A stretch of DNA of 64,000 nucleotides from Viscum album (lineage: Eukaryota; Streptophyta; Magnoliopsida; Santalales; Viscaceae): contig OY728159.1 of the NCBI GenBank assembly GCA_963277665.1, positions 1,017,003,343 to 1,017,067,342 of the forward strand, read 5' to 3'. This document shows, in pieces, positions 21,216 to 34,419 of the stretch. The stretch's first letter is position 1, and each line of letters begins with the position of its first letter. The notes under the pieces were generated by a model that was not told the DNA's origin, searched no databases, and saw only the letters and a list, made by a program, of their open reading frames with translations. The position numbers and the translations under genes were made by a program.

Positions 21216-22604
21216 ATTCATAAAAATTTCAATGAATAAATTTTTGTATGAAGTAAGTATATAGTATCCCAAGTTTCTACGAATATAATTTTTAATAGCA
21301 TATACGACATGTAACAATAATGTTAAACAAACCATGAAATATTATTCTATAAAGATGATAATTATAAATTATTTGTTGAATTGGTTGGAATGACTAAGAA
21401 TACCAAATTATAAAAAATATATGAAGGTTAAACTAAAAATAAATTTATTTATTAAATCTTTTTAAATCAACACTCAATTTTTTAGTAAAGTCATTTTATT
21501 CTTTAAAAAATTTCATTAAAAAATATTTTTATTATTTTCAGTAAGAAAATAATAAACTTAATTTTATAACTTTTTGAAATTTTATTTTATGAAATAATTT
21601 TTTTTTTCAAATAATCATATTAAAATTATCTTAGTGTGATTTTTTTAGATTTTCTGAAAAGTTATATTTTTCAATGATCAGTGAAAAATACTATTTTTTA
21701 TTGAAAATTTATTTTTTTTTGCAAGAATTTATAGAGTTCTATATTATTTTAATGTGGATTCAATGTAAACTAAGTTATATTATATTATTATTAATCCAAT
21801 TATCATCGTAGAAATGAATTTTATATATGAATTTAGTATAAAAATGTACTTTTTTATGAAGGATGTAAGACATGAGTTGGTTTCCGAACCCATGACCCTC
21901 GAAAAATTATTAAAAAAATTACAAAAAACAATGAATACATGAGGTAAAAAGACCATTCACTATCAAGAGAATGAAAGATAATGCAACATACAGGACATTG
22001 ATACACATAAAATGGAGGAAAAAAAGTACACTGATTTAGCTAGTCATTTAATCCCTCCTTAAGTGAAAGTCAACTCCTATTGATAAGAACACACCATGAA
22101 GAAAACAAAAAAAATGTTGATCCATTCAATCCATCCAAAAAAGTAAGACCTGGGCCACTTCATGAAGTGTATGAATTATAATGATCATTTGACATATGAT
22201 CTAGTGTAAATTTTAGTAGTGTGTAAAGGATCCCAGCAATATTCCCAAGCAAAGCATGATTAACATCTCATTAGCCCTGAAGGCAGAAAATCCATATAGA
22301 CAATATCCACCAAATCAGTAATGAAAAACCATTCATCATTGATTATTTATCACTAATTATGATCATATATATTTAGAAGTAAATGTGCGAAAATCAAAAA
22401 CTGGTTGAGCAAGAATTAACACAACCAAGAAAAATAAATCCAAAATACTTTCAAAAATCTAATGAAAAATGAAAAACAACTCCAAATAAACTAACTCTAG
22501 GATTGAAAAGATTTAATTAAATAAAAGACATGATATGTATCTAAAAATAAAGTAAGGATTTTTTTAAATTCTTCCATCAAATTAGTAAAAATCCATTCTT
22601 TAAT
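21216..22604. other. AT-rich sequence without recognisable genes
   Basis: It follows the end of gypsy-2 pol. It is low-complexity A/T-rich DNA with poly-A and poly-T runs and no frame I can assign. A short ggtttccgaacccatgaccc near 21880 resembles a tRNA T-arm relic but has no A-box partner. It is probably gypsy-2 3' untranslated sequence or spacer. Confidence 0.5.
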
Positions 22605-24051
22605 CTAAATATATACCTCCATTGTGTGTTCTCTATCCTTGTATATTTTGAACACAATTTCATCTTGCTCATCTACCCAAGCATTTAACTCCTCCCCCAA
22701 GTCATCAGTAAATTGGTATAAATTCCCCATATTGGGGTTAAAATATTCATCATTTTCACTACTAGATTCAATATATAAATACACTTCAACTATGGAAGAT
22801 ATATTAATACATTTGTATTCCTTCAATGAATAGAATTACCAAAAACATCCTTCCCTTTCTCCTCTGAATGGGAAGGTAAAACTTGACCTTTAGATGTATT
22901 CTATAAGATTTGGTGACAATATTTCTTTCCAATTTAGAGTATTCAACATGTTTTTGAGTCTTTTTTACGTGAGGAGTGATAAACCCATATGAATCTAAAA
23001 TTTTCTTCTAAAATTTTATTCTGGAATCATTAAGAAATAATTCCTCAACATATTTATATTTATCAAGAATTGCAACATGGAAATCATCATCAAGTTCATT
23101 ATAATCTCTATTCAGATAAAAATAATAACCCAAATTCAAATAAAATTTTTTATCATCTTCTTCAAAAAAGACACCAATATAGTGAGGGATTTACTTGAAA
23201 TCAATAGTATTTAAGGGGCCTACAACATCCTTCAATAATCCCTTATAATCTCATATCTACTTGCTTTGAGTTGGAGGCTTATCAATTGGAAAATGAAAAC
23301 TATGATTTTGAAAAATTTTGGATTTATAGGGATAACCAAACTAACAAAATGAATAGAAATATGATTGGATATTTTCATAATAAATGTACTACCAAAAGAT
23401 AGATTCAACATTTTGAAACCAGATTCATGGAAGAATAACTTTGGATGAGACAACTTCAACTCATATTCTAACCACTAATAGTTTAAAAATATTTACAGTT
23501 TTCTCATAAAGTTTAATCGGTCATATAATGAGGCATGTGATATATTTTAGGGAAATTAGCATAAAGATATAAATCAGAAGACCAAAAAAACACAACCATA
23601 CTGGGGTGAAAGGAGGTTTGGAACCATAAACAAAATCTAAGGTCCACTTCATCACCTTCATAGTGAAAAACAAAAAATCAAGTACCCCTAACCCAACATC
23701 TATAATAATCATCCTCCGAAGCAAAGAGAATAAGAACATAAAGTAAATCTAGGATCCCTATGTCACTATATAAAATATAATAGAATCAAAATATTTTTTG
23801 AGAATCATCATCAAGGGATGATGATTTTGATACTTTCTAAATAGGGAAAATAGGAAGTCTAAAGAAAGAGCCTTGATATCCCTCCTCAAAAATGAGATTG
23901 TTGACCGACATGAATGGGTAGAATATGTTAAAAGGATTAGATATAAGCCTACCACAAAATCATAAAAATAGTGGTTATAAATAAAACCTATATCACATTC
24001 ATTATTTTCTTTCAGTTTAGATTCTTGAGTCTCTTGATCCGCCCGATCCAT
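22605..24051 (-). pseudogene. unidentified decayed reading frame, about 480 codons
   Basis: The minus strand begins with M-D-R-A-D-Q-E-T-Q-E-S-K-L-K-E-N-N-E at 24051. After a single frame change near 23945 it continues in one frame through to about 22850. That frame holds only scattered stops, including TAG in F-K-stop-I-P-H-Y-I-G and K-F-stop-K-K-I-L and TGA at arginine-like sites. The best-kept part (23230-22860) is rich in D, E, Y and F, for example F-F-E-E-D-D-K-K-F-Y-L-N-L-G-Y. A further frame change leads to an acidic end (22826-22605) with E-E-L-N-A-W-V-D-E-Q-D-E. No intron boundaries, signal peptide or known motif is visible. I do not recognise the family. It could be an antisense ORF of gypsy-2, part of another element, or a lost host retrogene. 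Confidence 0.5.
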
Positions 24052-24990
24052 CCTCTCCTTAAAAAGTCATTTTTTCTAAAAAATTATTTTCATCAGGTTT
24101 TGTGGGTTTCATTTTAAATTGAATTATACCACTTCTATAAATTGAATTTTAAAAAATTTATTCCATATTTGGAATTAGTGGGTCCAAATTTTTTCAATAT
24201 TTTTCTTTTATTTTGGGATATTATGAATAATACCCTTGGTAATTATTATTAATATAGTAAAGGGTAAATTTGGTAATTAAGGTTAAAAATAAAATGATCA
24301 AGACTCAATAATAATAATAACACTTATATTAAATTTTATGGACGTGTATATCTAAAAAATAATCTTCCAAAAGTTCATTATATGGATTTTTGGGCAATTT
24401 TTCCTTGATTTTGACCATTAAATTATTTAATTAAAGAAAAAGTCAAAAAAATAATTCTTTTTGTTTTATTATCTTTATATTTTTAACATAACGATAAATA
24501 TATGATATGTTTGGTTCTAAATATTAATTTAAAAGATAATTTTTTTCTTGGTAGTTTATTTATAATTTTTGGTGATGAAATAACTACCTTAAATGCTTGT
24601 GCAACACTGTCACTGTATTTATTCAATTAATAGAAAAATAAAAAAAATGTTTTTTAAAATATTAAAAGTGATATAATTTGAATGATTTTATGTGTCCCAT
24701 GAATTTTTAGGATCTATATGACATTTTTTGGTTGTGTGAAGTAATTATACTTTAATTACCTCTTTGTATTGATGTGTTTAAAGTCAAATTAAATGAATAA
24801 TGTTAAAAATGACATTAATAATATTTTTTAATAAATAATATTTTATTAATTGATTTAAAAAAAATCTGAGATTAATAAAAATGAATGTTACATAGTTTAA
24901 ACATCAACCATGGTCCATTTATATGTATTTTTCTCTAATATAGTAACATTATTTACCCTTAAATTGCAGAAAGTTTAATATTGTGGAAAT
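24052..24990. other. AT-rich spacer, nothing recognised
   Basis: The sequence is very A/T-rich with short homopolymer runs. No coding frame, RNA motif or repeat structure was found. Confidence 0.6.
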
Positions 24991-25185
24991 TGTCAAAAGG
25001 GTTAATGAGCGGTTAAAACTAAAAGATAAGAGTGAAAACAGAACTAAAACTTTTCTATATTTTTTTATGAGAATATTTAGACTCATAATAATCCTATATT
25101 ATCATTAGGTAAATTTATATCTATTTATAGATGAAATATAATTTATATTAATTTAATACTTTAAGAAATTCTAAGAATACCCCTC

Positions 25186-25205
25186 CCCTCTCTTATAAAA
25201 GGGCA
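25186..25205 (+). promoter_or_regulatory. TATA box in LTR-like block
   Basis: The sequence tataaaag (25194-25201) lies in a locally C-rich context (cccctcccctctct before, ggcacccct after). This is unusual for the surrounding AT-rich DNA and typical of a plant core promoter. Confidence 0.45.
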
Positions 25206-25529
25206 CCCCTTATCTAAAATATTTACACCACCTTAATCCATATAGATCAACCAAACCATATCCATTTATCTTATAAACAACCTTATATAAGTTCTAGAGG
25301 TTATTTCCCTTCAAAAGAACAAACCTAGGTCTTTTAATGAGATATCTAAAGGAATTCTATTGAAGAAGATGTAATCTTCTTTACAAACCCTTTCGAAATC
25401 ATTTCATATTCTACTTCATATTAATATATTTTACCCATAATAAAATAAAAAATTCAGTAAAATAAATATAATTAGATATTATTATTATGGTATAATTATA
25501 TTCCATCTCTCTTTCATCCTATTAAAAAT

Positions 25530-26020
25530 GAAAACATCCCTCGTGCATACGTACGATTTACTATCTTCAAATAATGGTGTAATTCATTATTCATAACCAC
25601 TTTACATGGATGGTTATAAAGATTTAAATAATGATTATATATGATACATATGACATAAAAATTATTCTATAACTATAATATCATATATACCTTCTTACCA
25701 TCCAATCTGTTGGAAAATGATAATGACGTTTGTGCGTACGTGTAGACTAACACCTCCATGAAGTGATGTGATCCGTTTATAATTTATTCTTTATATGGAT
25801 GGTAATAATGATGGATTTAATGATTATATATGATATAATAACTATTCTAAAAATAATAATTATGATACACCTTTCATTTGTTCCATCCTTTAAAAAGTGA
25901 AAATAATGTTCACGCATACGTACAACCTATTATCTCTATGAATTGTGTAATCCATTTTTCTATATATATATTTTATAGATGAATATAAATTTCTATATAT
26001 TGAATATATATGATACTTCT
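25530..26020 (+). repeat. three tandem copies of a 182-185-bp repeat
   Basis: Each unit carries a core like gcatacgtacg followed by a 'ctat..ctccatgaa' segment, a 'tggatggttat' segment and an AT-rich tail with atatatgata. Cores lie near 25548, 25733 and 25915. The same unit occurs twice in each gypsy-3 LTR (about 32600-32900 and 39155-39450), which links the blocks as one family. Confidence 0.8.
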
Positions 26021-27243
26021 ATAACTAATAGCACTATTTAAATTATGGAACCAAAAATAAAATTACAAGTACCGGAACTACCAAATCCGAACATACATTA
26101 AAAATGAAGTATTTAACACCTGAAATAATGTTAACAATAATATATTTTTAACAAACGGGTGATAAAATGTTATAAATGGATCATATATAGTATTATAGAT
26201 ATTTATATATATATAGTATGTAATTAAAATAACTATAAATTTATTATAAAGGAGTTTAAATCATGTTCAACTAAAGTAAAACATGAGGTAAGAGATTTCA
26301 TCCCAATTTCCACTCCATTGAGATATATTTGTAATATATAACTATTTACTTTAATTTAGTGTATATATTTACATTTTATGTATTTATAATAATTACTCAT
26401 TTTACATCATATTTAACTTAAATATCCATATTCTTTGTATCATGGATATTATTACTTCTTAAACCATATACCATTTCTATATGCAGTATTTTAAATTGAA
26501 AGTTTTGTAATAGACAGGGGAAAACTTTAATAAATCTGTATTATTTAATTAATATGGATATTTATTGATAAGTAATATTTCTAATGAATAAGATCGATCA
26601 TTAAATATATGAGGAATGTATTGGGAATGCAATGATCAGTGGGGCCCACAATTATATAACCCCTAGGTTCATTGACGGGTCTCATAATACAAATCAGTTG
26701 GCCAAATTAAATGGGTATTTTTCCCATATTTTTAAACTATCATGATGAAAGGTATTGGTGGTAGATATATCATGATTTATAAGATCATAAAGTTTAATAA
26801 TATTCATTTCCTTTATTGAGAATTTAGTTATTTTTATTTTTGGTGAGATTAATATATTGATATTATCCAAGAATTAATTTTGATATTATGTTATTGATTA
26901 AATGGAATGTGTTTTCAATTATTTACCTTAACATGTTTATTATTCCTTATTTACTCATGAAAGTTTCTATTGTATGTAACCCTTACTAAGTGTTTTAGAT
27001 CACCCTTATTTTGTTTCCTTTCCCTAGGTAATGAAGAATAAATATTTGAATGTGTTTCAAGGATGTAGAAATTTTACTTAATTTATGTTTATATTTTATT
27101 CCTAATGTAAAATGTGTATCATGTATGTATCTAGTTCTCCAAGACTACTAAAATGATTGATCCTTTAGGATTATATCCCTTGTGTTTATGCGAATGTAAT
27201 AAAGTATACACCATACCTCGGTTATTGGAGTTGGGTTTTTACA

Positions 27244-29373
27244 AACTTTTTGAATTTTTGGATGACTATGGTAAAACAACACTCATAAAATGAATTATTA
27301 TCTAGATTTTGGGTGAATTTAATGTTTTATCCCATAGTTTTACTCTTGTTTTACCCGTTTCAAAGTTACCAAGGTGAATTTTTTTACAAAGGTTACTATT
27401 CATAATGAACCAAAAATAAAAAATACATATTTATCAAAATATAACCTAATGATTACAAATATGGAATAAATTTTATCAAATTCAATTTCTATAATTTGAA
27501 TAAATTACTTTATAAAATTAACCTACAAAACTAGATGAAAGATGTTTTCCTATAAAAATAAATTTTATTTATCAAAATGTTTTTATATCAAAATTAAGAA
27601 TAATATATATAATAATTCCATTAATTAGATTATTTTTATTCAAAAGGATATAACTAAATTTTAGAACCACTTAAAAACAAATTGGGACTTTATAAATTCT
27701 TAAAAAGAACGGCTTATTTTCTATAAAATCTTTATTTTTCTCTATTCACTGAAAAATTTATATTTCTGGAAAAAAAATAATAATTTCACCCTATGATAAT
27801 TTTCATATTATAATTTAAAAAAACCTATCCTTTGTATAAAATTTATATATTAAATGTGTAATAAATTAATTATAATTTACTTACAATAATTATAAAAAAA
27901 TAATTTTTGAAAAACCACTTTTTTTAAGCATAAAATAACTTTAATAAAAATTTAGTGCTTATAATGGTCATATTTAAAATAATATTATTGAGTGTTTTGT
28001 TTATTCTCAATATTGAATGTCGTACACTATCTAACATAGGTTTATTTAAAAATATAAGGATATTACCTATAATGTTTGTAAAGAATATCCAAAAATTACC
28101 CTCACATAGGAGTGTGAAAAAATTTGGATATATCCTTGTTATATTAGCACCCTCGTAAATACTAATAAGAAATAAAATACATCAATTATTGTAGAAGAAA
28201 AGATAGCCAAAATGAACTAATCCACATAAAATTCAATAAAAACTAAGAATAATTCCATGAAGTGAAAACCAGGAAAAATATGAATTCCAAATGTGTTGTA
28301 TTATAAAATTTCTAAATCATGGAATATATGGATTCTAGAATACATTTAGTCCATTACACAATATAATGACACATTGGATGGGTAAAATACCACTTTTACA
28401 ATAAATCATCACTAGAAATCAAAGTAGGTGGATTATTTATTATTTTTATTTTTGAAATTCAAAAATTTATGAGGTTTCATCAAACTTCTAGAATTTAATT
28501 CTTAAATATTTGTTAGTAATAAATTTTTTTTATTTTTTAAAAAAATAATATAACAAAGATAATTATCAATAATCACCACCATATCTCTAAAGATTAAATT
28601 CAATAATAAGATCATATATGACATTTCATTTTTCCATGTAGGAATTTATTTAATTAGTTTCCCTTCATCTGTTATAATTTTTTATGTTTTTATATCCATC
28701 TTAAATTTATCTTAAAAATATCTAATAAATATCTCTCTATATTAAACACTTTAATTAGTTTGGAGATGAGATTTATTCGTATTCCCTTTTACTTTCATTT
28801 CCTACCCCTTCCATGTGTTTTTACTAATAAATAATGAAATAGATAGGAATGGTAAATATCAAAATATATCTTGGATAATAAATCCAATATAGAGTGAGAA
28901 AATGATGTTTTACCAAGAAGAATGGATAATTATTCTAATATTTATCACTAATTTATCACTTCCAAATGATCTCAAAAATAGGGGTTATTTTATTTTGAAG
29001 AGAAACCCCTCTTGTTTATGTCCATTGAGACATGGATAAAAGGATCAATATATAATGATAGAGGGGTCTTATGTCAAATAAATAACTTTAACATTACCTC
29101 CTGTTGCTTCTAAAATTAAAATTAGGAATACAGGGTTTACGTATGACTAAAAGAATTTGGTGGTTCTATACATGATTTTTTGGAATTCTTACCGAAGTAA
29201 AAACCTATATGAAAAGAATATAAGAGAAATGAGTTCAGTGGATTGAAAAAAAAGAGTAGTGATTAAATATTTTATTTTGTTTTTGATTCTTGTATTGTGT
29301 AATTCATAATATTTTATTTAAATTCTACTAGAAATAATTTTCACTAAATACACTATCTTAGACATTTTATGTG
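27244..29373. other. AT-rich sequence without recognisable genes
   Basis: Decayed A/T-rich DNA. A 67-codon open stretch at 27955-28158 has no recognisable motif and lies in biased sequence, so I do not call it a gene. No repeats or RNA genes were seen. Confidence 0.55.
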
Positions 29374-30722
29374 TGTAGAATTATAATTTTTAGTTTATAT
29401 GGTTATAATTACTAGAGGGTTTGAATTATAGTTCTAAAAAACCATTAAACTAATCAAAACAAAAAATCTCTTAAAGTATATTTATCAGACTCGGACATAT
29501 TCATATTATCATAGTGATGATCAAAATCATAATGGATCCAATTTATATTAGTTTATATTTATGGTAATTAGAGTTATACCAATAAAACAAATAGTATAGA
29601 CAGAATAGTATAAATACTAACTTTTTATGACATGCACAACGGAATAGAAACTTGTAAAAACAAGAAAAACAATATAACGTAATTATAAGAATAAATTACA
29701 AGAAATATTAAAAATATTTAACTATTTTAATATTAATATTAGCGTAGTCAATAACCTTGACTAAACGTATCCACGATTTTATACTTACTATAAATTCTGT
29801 CTTTTCTTACCAGGAAAACCCTTGATGTAATGATTTAAATAAGATTTATATTCTTATCATTAGAATCCATCAATATGATGATCTTTGTCTCTCTTCCTAG
29901 ACCTATAATCCCTCGATATAATGGATCAGATTTTTCATCTTCTTACCCACCATAATCCCTCAATAGTAATAATAATCAGACGTAGAGTATAAATGAAATT
30001 CTTCTAAACGAACAACCCTATCAAGGATTCCTTATAAATAAAACTCTATATATTATTATAATTACTAAGAATGATATGTTCCCACAAAGAAACTTCAGAA
30101 GACTAGATTTGAAAAATTTATTAACTCTAAACTCTTAAAATAACTATCTATATTTAGGCGATGTTCCAATGGTCATATTTCCATGTTTGCTGCAATGGCC
30201 CCCAATAGTTGGTGCTTAAAAACTCATAATTCTCTGGCATAACTAAAAGTTTGACATAATTTTTGTTTAACACCATTACAGTTCTAAAGGAATTCATTAT
30301 GATAGAAATAATTCTATGTATTAAAATTATAAACTTCAGTCATTTTGATGGACTTCCTTATCATCTGTCAACATGATAATCCTGGTATGGGTCAGTCTGA
30401 CTTTTTTAGTACCAGACTTAGTCTGATGGTCATAAATGTTTTCAGTACGATAGACAAGGAAATTTTCTAACTCCTAGTATAATTAAAGGTAAGTTTGATG
30501 AATCGAATTCAGACTCAATATAATGATCGTATCAAAGAATGTAATTTTTATATTCTTAATGCATTATAATTTTTTCAATATATAGTAAAAGATAATGTTT
30601 TCTACAAAAATATTCTAAAATAATCATTACATAAAATTTTTGTAAACTGGTTTTAAGAATGTTATTTTGATTTCTAAAACAAAAGGAAAAGAAAAGTAAG
30701 AATTAATACTTCTGACTCAACA
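29374..30722 (-). repeat. 3' LTR of the small LTR element
   Basis: It aligns with 31243-32300 through shared blocks such as ctcttaaagta, ttatcagact, caggaaaacccttga and ctgtcaa.acgataatcc. Its terminus reads ...gactcaaca before the purine tract, a proper CA/TG end. Confidence 0.7.
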
Positions 30723-31242
30723 ATCTCCCACATTGTGGAAAGCACGAACCATTAGACTAAAGTGAAAAATAACTTGAAAACTTACAGTCCTTTTTTATTT
30801 TAATAACAATGAAGTTATTCTTATCAAATTAACTCCCCATGATTTTTTAAATTTTCTGAATAATATAAAGAGTATTATAATAAATCATCCTTAAAGAAAA
30901 AACTTCTTCACCTTTATGAAACATATTCTTACTTAGGATATTATCACCCCCTTAATATATCATTCTCACATTTAATAAAACATTATCACCCTTTGATAAA
31001 ACTTTGTCCCCGTTAATATATCATTCTCCCCCTTTTAATTTTCAAAAAAGAATGGTTAAGAATAAAATGTTTCTGGAAATTTTAGAAAAAAAATACAAAA
31101 CAAAAAAAAATCTAGAAATACAAGTTAGTATATTAAAGTTTATAAATAAAAAATTTTCTATGAAAACATAAACAAGATAAAATAATTAATGTAATAAACT
31201 TAGTAAGTATATTAGCAGAATAAACTTACTCTGATATTATTT
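30723..31242 (-). other. internal region of the small LTR element, non-coding
   Basis: It contains the polypurine tract at its left edge, a PBS relic at its right edge, and four C-rich blocks (tatcacccccttaatatatc and variants, 30940-31045). The C-rich blocks are purine tracts on the element's sense strand. No open frame exists. Confidence 0.6.
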
Positions 31243-32300
31243 TTAGGATTTTAATATTTAACTTAGATGGATATAATTACAATAGGGGTAAATTGTAGTT
31301 TAAAAAATAATTAAAATAATCAAAACACAAAGCCTCTTAAAGTAAATTTATCAGACTTGGACTTAGTCCAATTATCAGAGTGAATATCAGAATCACAATG
31401 GATTTAATTTATATCATATTATGTTTATCATAATTTGAGTAATACAGATAACAAAATAGTATAGAGAAAATTTTATAATGACTAACATTCTATAACATGA
31501 ATAATGGAGTAGAAACTTTTAAAAACAATAAATACAATAGCTAGTAATAGTAAGAATGGATTATAAGCTATATTAAAAAGATTTAATTATTTTAAAATTA
31601 AGAGTATGGTAGTAAGTAACCTTTAATAAAGGTATCCATAGTTTTTATACTTACTATAATGTATGTCTATCCTTATCAGGAAAACCCTTGATTTGATGAT
31701 CAGAATAAGAGATGCATTAATGTCCCTGGAATCCCTTGATACAATTATTGGTTTCTAGATTCCTAGCCACAAAAACCCTCAATCCAAGGGATCAGATTCA
31801 CCATCATTCTATACCTCGAATACCTCTATAGTAACAATGATCAGACACAGAATCAAAAAATATATAAAAGAAACAATCCTAAAAAGGATTCCTTTGAACT
31901 ATAACTCTCTTAAGTATTACAATGGTTAAGAAAAATATGTTAACACAAATAAAACTTCGTAATACTTGAGTTAAGAAATTTATCATCTCCAAACACTTAA
32001 AATGACCATATATTTATAGGTGAAGCTCCAATGGTCATATTTTTAGGTTTGTTTTAATGGAATCAGATAGTTGGTTCTTAACATCTCAGAATGACCAGGC
32101 ATAACTAAAATTCCAAAGTCAATTTTTATTTAACACCATTACAGTGTTAAAGGTATTACATATGATATAAATAAGTCTATGCATTCTGATTATAAACTTA
32201 AGTCAGTCTGATGTACTTTCTTATTGTCTGTCAATACGATAATCCCTATGAGGGTCTGTCCTATTTTCTAGTAAAATAATTATTTTGATGGTTATTTTTT
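31243..32300 (-). repeat. 5' LTR of the small LTR element, outer end missing
   Basis: It matches the left LTR for about 1.05 kb and then diverges at about 32290-32300. About 300 bp of the partner LTR have no counterpart here. The break coincides with the start of gypsy-3 LTR similarity. Confidence 0.65.
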
Positions 32301-32599
32301 AAGGATAAATAAATGCTTCTTATAATAATTTCATTCCCTATAATCATATTTCACTCTCATTAGCTTTTGTTCATAATAATTTCTCCTAATCTCATCCTTT
32401 CCATGGAATCCTCCAAGAGAAACCCAAAGTTCTCAACGTAAGTTAAATATTTTTACTAACATATTTTCCTTTTATCTTTACAATAAAAATTATTTTTCCC
32501 AATATTATATGATTAATTTTGTATAAATATAATACTTTTTGTTTTTATATTCTGGTATTAAACATTAACCACCTCCCCCAATTCCCTAAATAATATCAA

Positions 32600-32900
32600 A
32601 AACGTTAATCATGCATATGTATGGACAACCATATCCATGACATAACATATTTCATTTTCCTTCACCACATTATAAGAATGGTATTAATAAATAATTTCAG
32701 ATATATATATATGATATTTATAACATGTTTTAGGTTTTATGAATAATAAAACAAATTACTCTTTTCTCTCATGTTGTGGAAACGAAATCATCATCCATGC
32801 ATACATGCGAACTATTGCCTCAAAAGAACAGTATATTTCATTATTCAATACCACCTTCGTGTATAGTTATAAATTATAATTTATTATTGTATATTTTATA
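32600..32900 (+). repeat. two copies of the 190-bp LTR repeat
   Basis: Cores near 32607 (catgcatatg) and 32797 (catgcatacatgcg) are about 190 bp apart, each followed by a 'ttcattttcc/ttcaccac' segment. They are homologous to the array at 25530-26020. Confidence 0.7.
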
Positions 32901-34419
32901 TAGTATTAATAAATATAATTAACTTTTTATGGGTAAAACAAAAACAAATAATGATCTTTTTTTCTAATCCATAAATATTGATTAATAACCTGAAAATATT
33001 TCATTATCAATATGATTTTCATAAAACATAGAAAAACTCTCATATAATGGGATTATAAAATTATATTTAATTATAATAAATAAATTATTGGGGTTTATAT
33101 TACATAGTAATGATAAAATTGGTGTTAAATAATGGGTAACAAAATCGATATCATAAATCATGTTCAAAAAATATATAGTTACTAACACCTGATGGTAAAA
33201 ATAACTAATAACTAGAAAAACAATAAATGATAATAAAATAAGTATATAAAAGGTTAATGTATATGAATATATCATTAACATAGTTAAGTTTGTTTTACAT
33301 GATTTTTAGCTCACTTTCAACTGAGTGGGAATAATGGAAAGGGGTTCTTTGTCTCAAATTTAATTTTATGAGATAAATTTATGTTTATGCACCATGATAT
33401 AATTAATAAGGCGTTTTTACTACCTAATTAATTTATTTTACCATAGTTTTTTAATTCATTGGTTTTTAAGATCCATATAGTGTTTCTTATTTAAATTGAT
33501 TTTGATTTAAAGTATATTAGGTTGCAAGGGGCTTTCATGACTCAAATTATTTTCTTGGGTCATAATCACTCATATTTTAATATTATATTTCATTATTGAT
33601 CCATTATATAATCTTATGATTTTATTTTGTATTTAAACCTTCTATTATAAGAAATTATGCTTCATGATGAAGTCTTCACCCTTGATTATTCTATTGTTTC
33701 TTGAAAATTAATTTTGATTAAGAGTAGTTTCCATTTATTTTAATAGATTTGTATTCCATATCCATGTTTTTACTTCCCACAAATATTCTCATTTACCTAG
33801 TGGAAACTCAAATTTATTTTCTTTCCAATGATCCTTTAACTACCCTTTATTAATTTTAAAACAAGTGTTTTGTTATCTATTTTATGATGTTTGTTTTCAA
33901 TTAATGTATTTTAAAATAATTAAATTTATTATCTTTACCATGATCTTATATTATTTCATTAAAATTCAAATTTGTACACATATAATATTTCTTATTAAGT
34001 TATATTTATTTAAATTTATTTTAAATTAATTTTTTATGAAGTTTTCCCTTTATATTCTAAAAAAATTCTCAGAAAGTGACATGAAAATAACATCTCTTTA
34101 AGGTGATGTCAAGATATGATTTTAAAAAATGTTTTGTGTGATATATATTACATTTATTCTTCAAATGATTAATGGTTTATAAATCACTCAATGTGTTCTA
34201 TTAATAAATATTCCTTTTGGGAGATTTTTTTATCAAAGGATCTTGTATTTTTTATGTAATTCCATTTATAAAAGTTTTTAAACCAATTTTCTTCTCATAT
34301 ATTATTTATGATAAGATGTATGATTTGATTTTATATGGAACTCATATTTATGGATGATTAAGGGTGGGGTCTTATATCTCCCTTAAATGTATTGTTTATA
34401 TATCTCATTAAAAATGATC

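Larger units (their letters stand above)
24991..27243 (+). repeat. LTR-like block (solo LTR or 3' LTR), related to gypsy-3 LTRs
   Basis: It starts with tgtcaaaa, as the gypsy-3 3' LTR does. It has a TATA box about 200 bp in and a tandem repeat of the gypsy-3 LTR type about 340 bp after that, and ends in ggagttgggtttttaca, a typical LTR terminus. The flanks do not show a clear 5-bp duplication (gaaat versus aactt). No PBS follows, so it would be a solo LTR or the 3' LTR of gypsy-2. The boundaries are tentative. Confidence 0.4.
29374..32300 (-). mobile_element. small non-autonomous LTR element, minus strand
   Basis: Two direct repeats of at least 1.05 kb (29374-30722 and 31243 to about 32300) bracket only about 520 bp. 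The inner edge of the left copy abuts the reverse complement of a gtgggagat polypurine tract (30723-30731). The inner edge of the right copy abuts taatatcagagt on the minus strand (31228-31239), a decayed initiator-Met PBS. This gives an element with long LTRs and no coding capacity. The purine tract style is copia-like. The right LTR stops matching at about 32300, where gypsy-3 LTR sequence begins, so it is truncated there. Confidence 0.7.

Noticed and set aside
21875..21905. T-arm-like ggtttccgaaccc suggesting a tRNA gene
   Set aside because: There is no A-box, anticodon arm or acceptor pairing around it.
32982..33281. 99-codon minus-strand open frame with hydrophobic residues
   Set aside because: It lies inside the gypsy-3 5' LTR, in strongly AT-rich sequence, and is not kept open in the other LTR.
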